In this document: one piece after another, positions 26,185-35,985 of the stretch
Numbering within the stretch: position 1 is the first letter of the stretch
How the letters are laid out: every line of letters starts with the position of its first letter
Origin: JBBIWA01 sp037439425
Lineage (GTDB): Bacteria; Acidobacteriota; Blastocatellia; RBC074
Reading direction: 5' to 3'
Length of the DNA stretch: 64,000 bases
NCBI GenBank assembly: GCA_037439425.1
Contig: JBBIWA010000018.1
Span: 1 to 64,000 of the forward strand
The notes under the pieces: generated by a model
Told to the model about the DNA's origin: nothing
The model's database searches: none
What the model saw: the letters and a program-made list of their open reading frames with translations, nothing else
Made by a program: the position numbers and the translations under genes

Positions 26185-28521
26185 TTATGGAGAAGAGCCG
26201 CCTGCCTGCCGCAGTTGTTCCAACAAAGCCCGCGCCGCTGGCTCACCGGGCAGGAGCCGGGCGAGCTTCTCCGCGTAGGTGATGGCTGAGCGAAGATGGC
26301 CGCGCTCGCGCTCCATAGCGATCAACGTGAGCAGAATCTCCCGCTCAGCAGGATGGCGCCGGTGTACTTGCTCAAGCACGGCGATAGCTCCTGCCAGCTC
26401 GCCACTCGATTGCAGCGCCAGGGCGTAGGCATGGCCGTAGCGAGCAAATTCGGGGCGGAGTGTGGCTGCCCGGTGCAGCAGCTCTATTGCTTCCTGTTGC
26501 CGTCCTTGCCGCACCATCAGCAAACCGAGAGCGTGGATCGCTTCAGCGCTCTCAGGTGCTATCGAGATCGCCCGGCGGAGCAGCTTCTCTCCCTCCGAAT
26601 CGCGGCCTGCCATGCGGTATAGGTCCGCCAGGTTGACCAGCGCTGGGACGAAATGCGGATCGAGGCGCAAGGCCGTTTGCAAGGCTGCTTCTGCTTCATG
26701 CCAGCGCGCCAGGCGAGTATAAAGCAGGCTCAGGTTGAGATGAGCTTCAGGGCGTTCGGCTGCGGCCAGTTCCGCTGCTACTGCTTCGGCCAGAGACTGC
26801 TCGAACTCTACCTGCTGCTGCCCTGACATCAGCTCGGGCGGCGTTCCGGTCAGCGCCCGCGCTGCCTCTATCCGCACCGCTCGAACTGGATCGCGCAACA
26901 AGGGTCCCAACAAAGGCAGCCGCTGTTGCGGTGGCAGCGCCTCGGTGGCGCGGGCTGCTGCCGCGCGCAGCAGTGGTTCATCCTCCTTCAAGCCAGCCAC
27001 AATCGCTGGGAGCGAGGCAGGAGTGAGATAATCCGACAGCAATGACAGCGCAGTGGCGCGCACGATAGGAGGCCATTGGCGATCAGTGGCCAGCGAAGAG
27101 AGCAACTCCTCTGCGCCGACCAACGAACGCCGGCCTGCTTCAATGGCCGCCACGAAGTGCTGCTCACTGCGGCGAGCAGGCCCATACCATCGCCTCACTG
27201 CCTCAGCCGCCCACTGAGCCGACTTTCCGGTGTGACACTGTGTGCAGGCGTTAGGTGTGCCATAGGCGACAGACAGATCAGGTCTTGGCACGCGGAAGCT
27301 ATGATCGCGTCGCACGTCCACGACCATATAGTTCTTCTTCGGCATATGGCAACTGATGCACTGAGCCGCTTCTGTGCCAGGTTGGTGATGGTGATGGGTG
27401 AAGTTATCGAACTTTGATGGCTGGTGGCATCCATTGCAGGTGGCGTTCCCAGCCCCGCGTCGCAATTTCAAGCTATGTGGATTATGGCAATCTAAACAAG
27501 TGACGCCTGCGCGGTGCATCTTGCTCTGAGTGAATGAGCCATATTCGTAGACTTCATCCAGGATCTGACCATCGGCGTGATAAAGACCACGCTCAAGTAG
27601 CGCAGGCATATGGGTGTCCAGAAAGGGGCGACCAAACTGATACTTGTCAGTGATAGGTTGGCGGCGCGCATGGCAGACAGCACAGGTCTCGATTTCGAGC
27701 TGTGAGCGCGGTGGTCCACTCCAGCGCGCCGCAGGGCTGGCCGGGTCGCTGATCTCCCAATGACCGCCGCTTGCACGAAAGCGTACGGGCAAGCCTTTTG
27801 TTTCATCCTCCTGGCCCTTATAACCGGACTGCTGAGCTTTGGCCCAGGCCACGTGCGTTGAGCCTGGGCCGTGGCAAGCTTCGCACGAGACGTTGATCTC
27901 CGACCAGGTTGTCGCGTAGCGGTTGCTGGCCAGATCGTAGTTCTTTTGCAGATTGGTCGAATGGCAGGCGGCGCACATGTAGTTCCAGGTTTGATTCCGG
28001 CCAGTCCAGTGCAGCGGGTCGCGATGCGTGATCTGCTGATCGGGGTAGAGATGAAACCAGCGCTGGCCGCCTTCGTTTGCTGGCCGCGTGTCCCAGGCTA
28101 TTGAAAGCGCTTGGAGTCTGCCGCCGGGAAAAGCGATCAGGTATTGTTGGAGGGGACGAATACCGAAGGTGTAGGCGATCTCGTAATCGTGCAGTTGCCC
28201 GTCCGGCCCGTCTGTTCTGACAAAGAATTTTCCCTCGCGCCGGTAGAAAGTCGAATTCACTCCGGCGTAAGTGAAGCGCGCATTGTTGAAGTCGCCGAGC
28301 ACGGTTCGCTCGTTGGCGATCTGCATCGCCAGCGCATGATCCGACTCTCGCCAATCTGCCGCTTCGGCTTCATGACAGGTGGCACAGATGGTTTGCCCGA
28401 CATAGTGTGGAGCTGATTTCTGATTCAGCACCGGGCTACGGGCTGCACGCTTCACCAGTAGATAAACCGGGGCCGTCAAGATGAGGGTAACTAAGAGAAA
28501 GAGAGCGATGTTGCGCCGCAC
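26185..28521 (-). CDS. Eight-haem cytochrome c with HEAT-like and TPR regions
   Basis: 778 residues, GTG start. An N-terminal membrane anchor (IALFLLVTLILTAPVYLLV) is followed by eight CxxCH haem sites: CATCH (46-50), CAACH, CEACH, CAVCH, CLDCH, CNGCH, CISCH and CTQCH. After about residue 450 come HEAT-like repeats (PIVRATALSLLSDYL and the next) and then TPRs (AHLNLSLLYTRLARWHEAEA, ALVNLADLYRMAGRD). The arrangement suggests a periplasmic electron-transfer protein with a protein-binding tail. It has no partner oxidoreductase in the window. The terminal haem motif is separated from the others and followed directly by the repeat region. A CTTCTCC/GGAGAAG hairpin covers its stop codon. Confidence 0.88.
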   Translation of the reverse strand: MRRNIALFLLVTLILTAPVYLLVKRAARSPVLNQKSAPHYVGQTICATCHEAEAADWRESDHALAMQIANERTVLGDFNNARFTYAGVNSTFYRREGKFFVRTDGPDGQLHDYEIAYTFGIRPLQQYLIAFPGGRLQALSIAWDTRPANEGGQRWFHLYPDQQITHRDPLHWTGRNQTWNYMCAACHSTNLQKNYDLASNRYATTWSEINVSCEACHGPGSTHVAWAKAQQSGYKGQEDETKGLPVRFRASGGHWEISDPASPAARWSGPPRSQLEIETCAVCHARRQPITDKYQFGRPFLDTHMPALLERGLYHADGQILDEVYEYGSFTQSKMHRAGVTCLDCHNPHSLKLRRGAGNATCNGCHQPSKFDNFTHHHHQPGTEAAQCISCHMPKKNYMVVDVRRDHSFRVPRPDLSVAYGTPNACTQCHTGKSAQWAAEAVRRWYGPARRSEQHFVAAIEAGRRSLVGAEELLSSLATDRQWPPIVRATALSLLSDYLTPASLPAIVAGLKEDEPLLRAAAARATEALPPQQRLPLLGPLLRDPVRAVRIEAARALTGTPPELMSGQQQVEFEQSLAEAVAAELAAAERPEAHLNLSLLYTRLARWHEAEAALQTALRLDPHFVPALVNLADLYRMAGRDSEGEKLLRRAISIAPESAEAIHALGLLMVRQGRQQEAIELLHRAATLRPEFARYGHAYALALQSSGELAGAIAVLEQVHRRHPAEREILLTLIAMERERGHLRSAITYAEKLARLLPGEPAARALLEQLRQAGGSSP

Positions 28522-28569
28522 ATCTGGTTCTTACTGGGATAGGATAGAAGTGGTAAGCCAGCCTACATC

Positions 28570-28716
28570 CCGGGAGCGGAGCAGAGGAGCGCACACACGT
28601 TTGTGCGCTGCCGCTTCAGCGAGCGATTTCATGGTCGCAAACCGAGCACGCCAGAAGTGTGCGCTCCCAGGTCTCAGCCCTTTCGGGATGTCGCGTAAGC
28701 TATCTGGAGAGCCCCC
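28570..28716. repeat. Degenerate family-1 repeat fragment
   Basis: GGTCGCAAACCGAGCACGCC and AGAAGTGTGCGCTCCCAGGT (28633-28672) match the right half of the copy at 196-226. The left part (GAGCGCACACACGTTTGTGC, 28587-28606) is a diverged hairpin. It lies between the cytochrome and slipin genes. Confidence 0.5.
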
Positions 28717-29526
28717 TCAAGGAGCTCCTACCGGCTCGCGCGAGCTCACGCTGATAGGCGTTGCTGCCGCCTCTGGTGGCGCCATCCAGGCTTTCAGCAT
28801 GTCCATCGGGATGGGGAAGACCACGGTAGTGTTCTGCTCCATGCCGATTTCGGTCAGGGTTTGGAGGTAGCGCAACTGCAAGGCGACCGGTTGGCTGGCA
28901 ATCTCGCGTGCCGCTGAGACTAGTTTCTCTGCCGCCTGATACTCGCCCTCAGCGTGGATGATCTTCGAGCGCCGTTCGCGCTCAGCTTCAGCCTGGCGCG
29001 ACATGGCGCGGCGCATCTCCTGCGGCAGGTCTACGGCCTTGATCTCCACCAGCGAAACTTTGATCCCCCACTGGTCGGTATGCCGATCAAGAATCTCCTG
29101 CAGCCGCGCATTCAACTTGTCCCGTTCTGAAAGCAGTTCATCTAACTCCGCTTCGCCGAGCACCGAACGCAGCGTGGTCTGAGCCAGTTGCGAAGTAGCA
29201 TAGAGATAGTTTTCTACTTCAACTACTGCCAGGCGCGGCTCAAGCACGCGAAAGTAGACCACCGCATTGACCGAGACAGTGACGTTATCGCGTGTGATAA
29301 TGTCCTGCGGCGGCACGTCCATGGCTACGGTTCGCAAGCTGACGCGCACCAGCCGGTCAATCGGGCGAAAGACCAGGATCAAGCCTGGCCCTTTGGCTTC
29401 GGGTAGCAAACGTCCAAGACGAAAAATCACGCCACGCTCGTACTCCGGGATGATGTTGATGACGCTAAAGAGGTAGAGCAAGAGAATGGCAATAGCAATT
29501 ACAGGTAATGTGAGCAGGTCTAACAT
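28717..29526 (-). CDS. Slipin (stomatin-like SPFH/Band 7 protein)
   Basis: 269 residues. An N-terminal hydrophobic anchor (VIAIAILLLYLFSVINII) is followed by the SPFH domain: EYERGVIFRLGRLLPEAKGP, the RTVAMDVPPQDIITRDNVTV segment, and a helical coiled-coil part rich in Glu/Arg (MSRQAEAERERRSKII). Slipins organise membrane domains and are usually encoded after an NfeD protease, as here. The ATG has GGAGGAG seven bases upstream, and this Shine-Dalgarno belongs to the end of a family-1 repeat. Three repeat units separate it from nfeD. Confidence 0.93.
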   Translation of the reverse strand: MLDLLTLPVIAIAILLLYLFSVINIIPEYERGVIFRLGRLLPEAKGPGLILVFRPIDRLVRVSLRTVAMDVPPQDIITRDNVTVSVNAVVYFRVLEPRLAVVEVENYLYATSQLAQTTLRSVLGEAELDELLSERDKLNARLQEILDRHTDQWGIKVSLVEIKAVDLPQEMRRAMSRQAEAERERRSKIIHAEGEYQAAEKLVSAAREIASQPVALQLRYLQTLTEIGMEQNTTVVFPIPMDMLKAWMAPPEAAATPISVSSREPVGAP

Positions 29527-30015
29527 TAGCTATCTCCTCCGCAAATCCTGGGAGCGCACGCATCCTTGCGTGCTCATTGGGGTTGAAGATCTTGCACGCT
29601 CGCAAGCGTGCGCTCGTGAGGGTTTCATCATCTCAGGGCGTCGTCCGTGGCGACCTGTAAGGACTCCTGCGGAAAATCCCTGGGTAAGCACGCATCCTTG
29701 CGTGCTTAGCTTTGTCAAGCAAGCCATTACCGCAATCCGAGCACACTCTCAAGCGTGCGTATCCAGGTCTTCATCATCTCTCCCGCGTCGCAGCGCAAGC
29801 TGAATGACTCCTGCGGAAAATCCCTGGGTACGCCGCCCCATCCTCCCGCAATTGATTCTCATCGCTTTCAGGACGTCGTCGTGACGACATGTAAAGACTC
29901 CTCGGAGAGTGAACCATGAAGGAGGCGCAATCTCACGAAGCAGGACTCACTCTTTATGCCCTTCGTGAGCTTCGTGGTTTATTTCCATTGTCTCAGAGTG
30001 TCTCTGTGAACTCGT
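29527..30015 (-). repeat. Array of three family-1 composite repeats
   Basis: Copies at about 29541-29671, 29672-29815 and 29816-29910 (the last lacking its first hairpin) are joined by ACTCCTGCGGAAAATCC-type junctions. Each junction reads on the minus strand as GGATTTTCCGCAGGAGT, so a Shine-Dalgarno-like GGAG is part of the unit. The last 100 bp (29915-30015) hold TTCGTGAG/CTTCGTGG words but no gene. Confidence 0.85.
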
Positions 30016-31371
30016 TCACTGCTGTTCATCAATGGCCGAAGCCTGTTTGGGCACCACCGCGGAGTCTTTCTCTGCTAGGTCGACTTCCAGAGTCAATCCA
30101 TCCAAGCCGATGACGCGGACGCTCTCGCCCGGCGCGATCTTCGCCTTTGAGCGCGCGCGCCAGAGTTCGCTGCGCACAAAGACCGTCCCTTCAGGCGCAA
30201 TGGCCGTCACTGCTCGTCCTTTCAGGCCGATCATGCCCGCCGCTCCAGTAGTTACTTTGGTGGTGCGCGTGCGCAGCGCCAGCCTGAGCATAACGACTAG
30301 AATCAGTGCAAACGGAACCACCACCGCGAGCACCAATCCCAAAGGTAGCTTCAGTTCAGTAAATGGGGGCGGAGTGTCAATCAGAATGAGCGCTCCCATC
30401 ACTGCGGCCACGATCCCGCCTAGACCCATAATGCCAAATCCCTGCACCTTGGCCTCCAGCACAAACAGCCCAATCGCGACCATAATCAACAGAACACCAG
30501 CAACGTTGATCGGCAGCATATGGAAACCGTATAAGGCCAGCACAATCGCCAGTGCGCCAATAACCCCGGGGACTATCAGTCCGGGGTGTTGTAACTCGAA
30601 GTAGAGGCAGAGCGCGCCAATGGCGAAAAGCACAAAGGCAATACGCGGATCAGCCAGCAACATCAGTAACCACTGTCTGAAAGTCGGCTTGACTTCAGCT
30701 ATCTTTTGATCGGCGGTGCGGAGCACCACCTGCGTGCCGTCAAACCGCGTAACGATGCGCCCTTCCATCTGCGCCAGCAGGTCCGCTTCATCGCGCGCCA
30801 CCAGATCGATCAGCTTTTTTTCCAGCGCTTCGCGTTCCGTAAACGAGATGCTATTGCGGATTGTGGACTCGGCGGCTTGAGGATCGCGCCCGCGTTTTTC
30901 GGCCAGACTGCGCACGTAAGCCGCAGCGTCATTGACGATCTTTTCTTCTATCGTTTTATCCATCTCGCCGCCGCCCAAGGGAACTGGATGAGCCGCACCC
31001 GTCGCAGTTCCGGGCGACATGACAGCCAGATCAGCCGATAGCAGAATCACGAAGCCAGCGGAAGCGGCGCGCGCGCCGCTCGGCGCGACGAAGACGATCA
31101 CCGGAACGCGCGAAGCTACAATCCGCGAGACGATCTCACGCATCGAGCTCTCTAGCCCACCCGGCGTGTTAAGCATAATGATAAAGGCTGTCGCTTGTTC
31201 CTGCTCAGCGCGTGCAATTGCCGAGACGATGACCTCAGCACTAGCGGGCGTGATCTGGTCTTCAAGTTTCAGGCGCAGAATGTCAGCACGCGCTTGCCGA
31301 TTGGCCACTGCCATCAGAAACAAGAGCAAGGCCAGGAAGATGATATTATATCTGCTCGTGTTCATAGACAT
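30016..31371 (-). CDS. NfeD family membrane serine protease
   Basis: 451 residues from the ATG at 31371 (a second ATG two codons on), which opens a signal peptide (IIFLALLLFLMAVANRQARA). Domains in order: a ClpP-like protease with the serine motif ARAASAGFVI and a lysine in KIVNDAAAYV; four to five transmembrane helices (about 240-360); and a C-terminal NfeD OB-fold (GMIGLKGRAVTAIAP, WRARS). Long NfeD proteins cleave the C-terminus of stomatin-like partners; the slipin gene follows on the same strand after the repeat array. The longer upstream frame runs through repeat DNA and was not used. Confidence 0.92.
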   Translation of the reverse strand: MSMNTSRYNIIFLALLLFLMAVANRQARADILRLKLEDQITPASAEVIVSAIARAEQEQATAFIIMLNTPGGLESSMREIVSRIVASRVPVIVFVAPSGARAASAGFVILLSADLAVMSPGTATGAAHPVPLGGGEMDKTIEEKIVNDAAAYVRSLAEKRGRDPQAAESTIRNSISFTEREALEKKLIDLVARDEADLLAQMEGRIVTRFDGTQVVLRTADQKIAEVKPTFRQWLLMLLADPRIAFVLFAIGALCLYFELQHPGLIVPGVIGALAIVLALYGFHMLPINVAGVLLIMVAIGLFVLEAKVQGFGIMGLGGIVAAVMGALILIDTPPPFTELKLPLGLVLAVVVPFALILVVMLRLALRTRTTKVTTGAAGMIGLKGRAVTAIAPEGTVFVRSELWRARSKAKIAPGESVRVIGLDGLTLEVDLAEKDSAVVPKQASAIDEQQ

Positions 31372-31504
31372 ATTCGGTAGCAAATCCTGGAAAACTTTCC
31401 AATCTAGTCTAGCACAAACTGGATGTATCAGCCCAGTGCATCTGATCAAGCGGGCACACGTCAACACTGTAGGGCTCTGTCCCAAAGGCCGCTTCGGCTG
31501 CAGT
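31372..31504. other. Upstream region of nfeD
   Basis: No repeat or gene recognised. It should contain the nfeD promoter, but no convincing -35/-10 pair was found. Confidence 0.35.
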
Positions 31505-31787
31505 CACAGGGGAAGCCCCCCACAAGGGCTCACGCGTCTGGTCTCTCCACAAGTCCTCAAAGCGGCCTGAAAGAGTGACCCAGGGTGGTGTTGAAACAGT
31601 AGCCACGAAAACAGCCAAAGCGGCTCATCAAATGGGCAGCCCAAAACCTCGCCTCTGGGTTGCCGCTCGCCCACCTCGGGGGCTGCGGCCGGACCCAGCT
31701 TACCCAGTCGGGGTTTCGCTTGTGCTTCATGGATTCTGGCAGGGCTTACTTCGGATGCGTGCAGATACTTGGGTAGAGACTAATGGT
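31505..31787. repeat. Family-3 dispersed repeat, copy 2
   Basis: Shares GGTCTCTCCACAA, CAAAGCGG, GGGGTTTCGC, ATTCTGGCAGGG, TTACTTCGGATG and GACTAATGG in order with the segment at 19016-19232. The central part is longer here (about 110 bp). It contains no gene. Confidence 0.65.
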
Positions 31788-32283
31788 GCGTTAATGTTGC
31801 GTTGCACCGGCTTGCGCGCCGCGCCTGCCTGTGCGTCGCACGCAGACAGGCGCAGGCAAGCTCAAGCAAGTCAGCAGCTGCCTCTTCAGCCAACGGAAAA
31901 TCTCTATAAGAGAGTTAAACTTCTTGACCCCTTCGTGAAAATTCGTGAAATTCGTGGCCGCAGCGGTGACAACACCTTTCGCAGGCAACTACTTTCGCCC
32001 TCACGCTGACAAGATGTTCTAGACCGATCACCTGGTGGCCGAGTTGCCTGCCGGCAGCAACGTGGCCGAAGCCAGATGTAAAGAACTGATCAAAGCCCGA
32101 TTTTGTTGCGGCTGTCTGCGCTGGAATATAGATGCTGGGGCGCAGGTGCCTCAGTTGCGAATGATCCGACTATTTCGGTGGGACAGTTTTGAGAGCAGGG
32201 TTATGTGCTACGCCGCTTGAAGATAGACCAGGCCGAAATTGCACCTGCGTAAGCTAACTTCGCCTTGCTCCGCGGTTCAAATG
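31788..32283. other. Gene-free stretch
   Basis: Contains a CCTTCGTGAAAATTCGTGAA/ATTCGTGG word cluster near 31930-31955 that resembles the one near 29950. A short plus-strand frame here has no family motif. No RNA gene was seen. Confidence 0.45.
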
Positions 32284-34824
32284 TCACTGCTCTCCCTTGC
32301 TCGTCAAGATGGCATTGAAAAGCAGCGGCAGTGTCGCCAGACTTTGGCCACGATACTGCGGGCGGAAGCCGAACATCACGACTCGCCCTTTGCCCACCTT
32401 CGCTTCGACCAATGCCGCTTTGCCGCGAATCAGTTTGTCGCCCAAAATCCAGCCGCTCAGGAGCGGAGTTGTGTCTTCGGGATAGTGCGCGATCACTTGA
32501 GCGCGTTTGGGGTCTGTGACCTCGAAAACCGGGCTGTCTTCAAACCAGGCGATGGACTCCTTCTCCAGCCCGAAGCTCAGTGGGCTGGAATCATCAAGCT
32601 GAGTGCGCAGGATTGAGCCAGGGCAGTAGAAATCTCTGGGCGAGACACCGCTGAGCACATTGCGCACAGGCACACCTAACCGTTCGATTGCGAAGTTAGA
32701 GGCGTTATTGAGTGTGATCAGTGTACCGCCTGCTTCGATAAATTCGCGCAGCGCTTTGATGCCAGCTTCACCCAATCCACCCGCATACTCCGCCGGGTAA
32801 GAAACCACTGCGCCAGATGCGCCTGCGCCTCCCGGCAGCCCCTCAACCAGAGCGCGCACCGATTGATCAGGCAGAATGATCGCATCGTACTTGACGTTCA
32901 AACTACCAGCTCTGATCTCTTGATCGCGCAGTGAAACATAAGGGAAACGGTATTGATCAAAGACCCAGCGCGTCCAGCCTTCATCCATCGAAGCCGCATA
33001 GCTTTGATAAAGCCCCAGGCGTACTGGCGAATTCGCGAGCACTCGTGACTGGAGCACAATGGCTTCCGGCTCGCGCCTTGACTTCACAGTGAATGGTTCT
33101 TTGATAGCTACGACTTCCACGTTCAGAAGCAATGACAGGGTATGTGCTGTCACATCATAAGGGCGCTTAGGTGGCCCACCCGGATATTCGCGCAGCTCAG
33201 GATAGCTCTGGCTTTCGAGCAAAGTCTTGGCGAAAGCCCCGTAAGGCTGTGCCATCAGCACAAGATAAGTGCCTGCTGGATAAGTCTTGCCGTCGGCGAC
33301 GAATTCTTCGGTTGCGCGAGTAATCTCGACGCCCCCCCGTTTGAGAATCGCTATTAGACGATCAAAACCTTCTCGCTTGTAGTAGTAGCTGACCTCCTCG
33401 CCAGTTGAAGGTTCGCTGGCAATCTTTTTAGTTAAGGTATCGGCTTCTTTGTGCTGTTCTTCTGTCGCTGCTTTGGCGTCCTTTCTCCCCGCTTTGAGCC
33501 GGTTGGCAGCCTCAACGATCGAAGGGGGCACTTTGGGTTCCAGCAAGAGAAAGGCGTAAGGATTGGTCTTAGGCTCCACCGCGCGGCGGCTGATTTCGTA
33601 AAAGTTGCGCAAGTAGTGCTCGCGATAGCGCGCTGCGTGAGCTAGCAGTGCCATCACCCCAGCAGTTTGATAATCCACAATATCGCGAATCGTCCAGCGC
33701 CCGCCTGGCCACGGCTTCGGGAAATTCCACGAGGCGGTCCTTGAATCATAGTTGATTCCTGGCCTTAAGCGCGCCCAAGAGACCTCGACTGGGGTGGCCA
33801 GACGCGCGCTCGCTGTCTCCGATAGAATGCGCAAGCCAGCGTGATAGTGCGCATAGGCGCGCGCCGGAGTCCAGGCGTCAAAGATGCCATTGATGAGGAC
33901 ACCGCTCTTGCCCTGGGCAATGACTTCCCACGCCATCGTCGCACCGAGGGCATTGACGCTTGCGATAATCGTCGGATCAATATTCGGTTCCCACGGATCG
34001 ATGTAAGGAGGCACGAAGAAGCGCGCGCCATCCGTGCCCATCTGATGCACATCATGCAGAATCTGCGGACGCCAGAGGTTGAGCACTTTATCCACCAGCA
34101 ACTGCGTCTCCACCTGAGTGAAGGCATACCAGTCGCGATTGTTGTCGTGACCCACGTAATGATGGTAAAGCTGTGGGGGCGTACTTCCCTCGGCAGGCGT
34201 GCCAAGAGTCTTGTGGTACCAATCAGCCACTATGTCCGTGCCATCCGGATTGAGCGAAGGCACCATCACGATAACGGTCTGGTCGAGGATCTGCTCGACT
34301 TCAGGCGTACTCTCCGCAGCCAGACGATAAGCCAGCTCCGTGGCCGAGAAGGTGCCGCCGACCTCGGTTGAGTGAATACTGAAGGTGAGCACAATGATGG
34401 TCTTGCCCTGGCGGATTAACTGGCGGGCGATCCTTTCTGCCACTTCCGCATCACCGCCTGCTTGCTGATTGATCAGGCGTGGATCAGAAAGCTTGAGCTG
34501 AATCTGCCTCAACTCTTCAAGTCGCTCCAGGTTTTTAGCCGATGAGATGGTTGCAGCAATGAAGGGACGTTTGAGTGTGGTCTGGCCCAGCTCCTCGAGC
34601 TTGACGCGATCGCTGGCAACATCAAGTAACTGAAAGTAGGCCACAAACTTCTCCCAACCAGCTAGCTTGCGATCTTCACCAATCTTGAAGCCGAGCACTG
34701 TTTCTGGAGCGGGCAGCGCTGGATTGCGAGCTGTCGGCGACCGAAGCTGTTCTGATTGCGCGAAGCTAGCAACCGCAGCGCAAAGCCAAAGCAGCAGAAG
34801 AGAGGCAGGACGATGTGATTTCAT
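32284..34824 (-). CDS. M14 family zinc carboxypeptidase, secreted
   Basis: 846 residues from the ATG at 34824, which has AGGAG ten bases upstream. A signal peptide (SLLLLWLCAAVASFAQ) is followed by the M14 domain: the first zinc ligands in HSTEVGGTFSATELA and the third in LHDVHQMGTDGA, with SLNPDGTDIV between. The remaining C-terminal third contains a glutamine-amidotransferase-like fold without a visible catalytic cysteine (KALREFIEAGGTLITLNNAS) and a final region GKGRVVMFGFRPQYRGQ. Such long M14 proteins are common in Acidobacteriota and Bacteroidota and their substrates are unknown. It is the last gene of a minus-strand series with the TolA-like gene upstream. Confidence 0.88.
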   Translation of the reverse strand: MKSHRPASLLLLWLCAAVASFAQSEQLRSPTARNPALPAPETVLGFKIGEDRKLAGWEKFVAYFQLLDVASDRVKLEELGQTTLKRPFIAATISSAKNLERLEELRQIQLKLSDPRLINQQAGGDAEVAERIARQLIRQGKTIIVLTFSIHSTEVGGTFSATELAYRLAAESTPEVEQILDQTVIVMVPSLNPDGTDIVADWYHKTLGTPAEGSTPPQLYHHYVGHDNNRDWYAFTQVETQLLVDKVLNLWRPQILHDVHQMGTDGARFFVPPYIDPWEPNIDPTIIASVNALGATMAWEVIAQGKSGVLINGIFDAWTPARAYAHYHAGLRILSETASARLATPVEVSWARLRPGINYDSRTASWNFPKPWPGGRWTIRDIVDYQTAGVMALLAHAARYREHYLRNFYEISRRAVEPKTNPYAFLLLEPKVPPSIVEAANRLKAGRKDAKAATEEQHKEADTLTKKIASEPSTGEEVSYYYKREGFDRLIAILKRGGVEITRATEEFVADGKTYPAGTYLVLMAQPYGAFAKTLLESQSYPELREYPGGPPKRPYDVTAHTLSLLLNVEVVAIKEPFTVKSRREPEAIVLQSRVLANSPVRLGLYQSYAASMDEGWTRWVFDQYRFPYVSLRDQEIRAGSLNVKYDAIILPDQSVRALVEGLPGGAGASGAVVSYPAEYAGGLGEAGIKALREFIEAGGTLITLNNASNFAIERLGVPVRNVLSGVSPRDFYCPGSILRTQLDDSSPLSFGLEKESIAWFEDSPVFEVTDPKRAQVIAHYPEDTTPLLSGWILGDKLIRGKAALVEAKVGKGRVVMFGFRPQYRGQSLATLPLLFNAILTSKGEQ

Positions 34825-34932
34825 GGGCCGGAAACTCCTATTGGGGGGATTGATTACCAAACGGCTCGGGCTCGTGGTAGACTCGCTTGCACACAGATCT
34901 GAGGCCTATGAAGGGTGTGAGCTTTTGCTAGA

Positions 34933-35883
34933 TTACCCTTTGCCTCTCTCCATCGTCATGGTCAGTGTGTCAACCGCCTGTTGTCGTGGCATCGTAATGA
35001 TGGCTTCCACGCGCTGGCCCGAACGCCTGACCTTTAGATTGTTGAGGATTACCATCACCGCAGGGTCTTCGGCCTTGCGACGGCGCGCATCCCAGAGCGC
35101 CAGATTGGCCAGCGCTTCTATGTTCACCGCTTCCTGGGCAGTGCTAGTGAAGCCGACCGCAATCAATTGCGCCTGCTGGTCAATATCCAGAATCAAACTC
35201 AGTGAGGTCAACTGATGCAGTGGCCCAAGGGCGCGGCTTTCGCTCACGGCTTCGAGAATGGCCAGCGCCGCGCGGTCCACGTCAGGGTTACCGGAAGGAA
35301 TAATCAGCCGGTAGTTGGTCAGCGAGCCATCCGCTTTGACCCGCCCTTCCACGCCGATGCGCAACTTATTTTCGTTGAAGACTAGCAGGCCTGCCTTCTT
35401 GGCCTGGTACAATCTCTCGATTTGAGCTTTGATCGGGGCTGTGTTGATCTTGCCAAAACCACCAGCATAACCATCTGGCCGAGGAGTAGGCGTCGGCGCC
35501 GGTCCAGCTTTGGCTTGCTGCTCGGCTCTGGCTTTCTCTTCCTCTTCTCGTTTAGCAGCTTCTTCACGCTTCCGCCGCTCGGCTTCAAGTCTTCGGCGAC
35601 GCTCCTCTTCAGCTTTTACCTTCTCCAGACTGGCAATCTCTTGTGGCGCACGAAAACCAAGGTAACCGGGTGGATAGGAAAGAGGCCTGGAAAAATCTAT
35701 CAGGATGGCACGATTGAAGTCTTCCTCAACGAACTCGATGTGGCGTAACCCCAGAGCAGTGGCCAGCAAGGGATAAGCCCACAGCATCATCAGCCCGGCC
35801 AGGTGTACCGACACGGAGAACAGCATGGCTAGGGCCAGGCGAACCTTCATCTTTGAACTTCGATTTAAAGTTGTCTCAAACAT
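34933..35883 (-). CDS. TolA/TonB-like energy-transduction protein
   Basis: 316 residues from the ATG at 35883, with GAGG about ten bases upstream. One N-terminal transmembrane helix (LALAMLFSVSVHLAGLMMLW), then a long charged helix rich in Glu/Arg/Lys/Ala (about 85-130, with SLEKVKAEEERRRRLEAE), a proline/glycine linker and a C-terminal TonB-like domain (IGVEGRVKADGSLTNYRLII). This is the layout of TolA or TonB, spanning the periplasm. No ExbB/ExbD or TolQ/TolR genes are in the window. It starts about 100 bp after the stop of the TPR gene on the same strand. Confidence 0.82.
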   Translation of the reverse strand: MFETTLNRSSKMKVRLALAMLFSVSVHLAGLMMLWAYPLLATALGLRHIEFVEEDFNRAILIDFSRPLSYPPGYLGFRAPQEIASLEKVKAEEERRRRLEAERRKREEAAKREEEEKARAEQQAKAGPAPTPTPRPDGYAGGFGKINTAPIKAQIERLYQAKKAGLLVFNENKLRIGVEGRVKADGSLTNYRLIIPSGNPDVDRAALAILEAVSESRALGPLHQLTSLSLILDIDQQAQLIAVGFTSTAQEAVNIEALANLALWDARRRKAEDPAVMVILNNLKVRRSGQRVEAIITMPRQQAVDTLTMTMERGKG

Positions 35884-35985
35884 GGGCAATCGCCTCGTTG
35901 GATGCCCTGACCGGTTCAAGAGTTCGTTCCGCCTGGCCACTATAGTTTAAGCCGTGAGACGAGTTAAAGGATAAACCAAGAGCCG

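Noticed and set aside
31575..32009. 144-codon plus-strand frame after nfeD
   Set aside because: Lies in the family-3 repeat and low-complexity DNA, without a start signal or motif.
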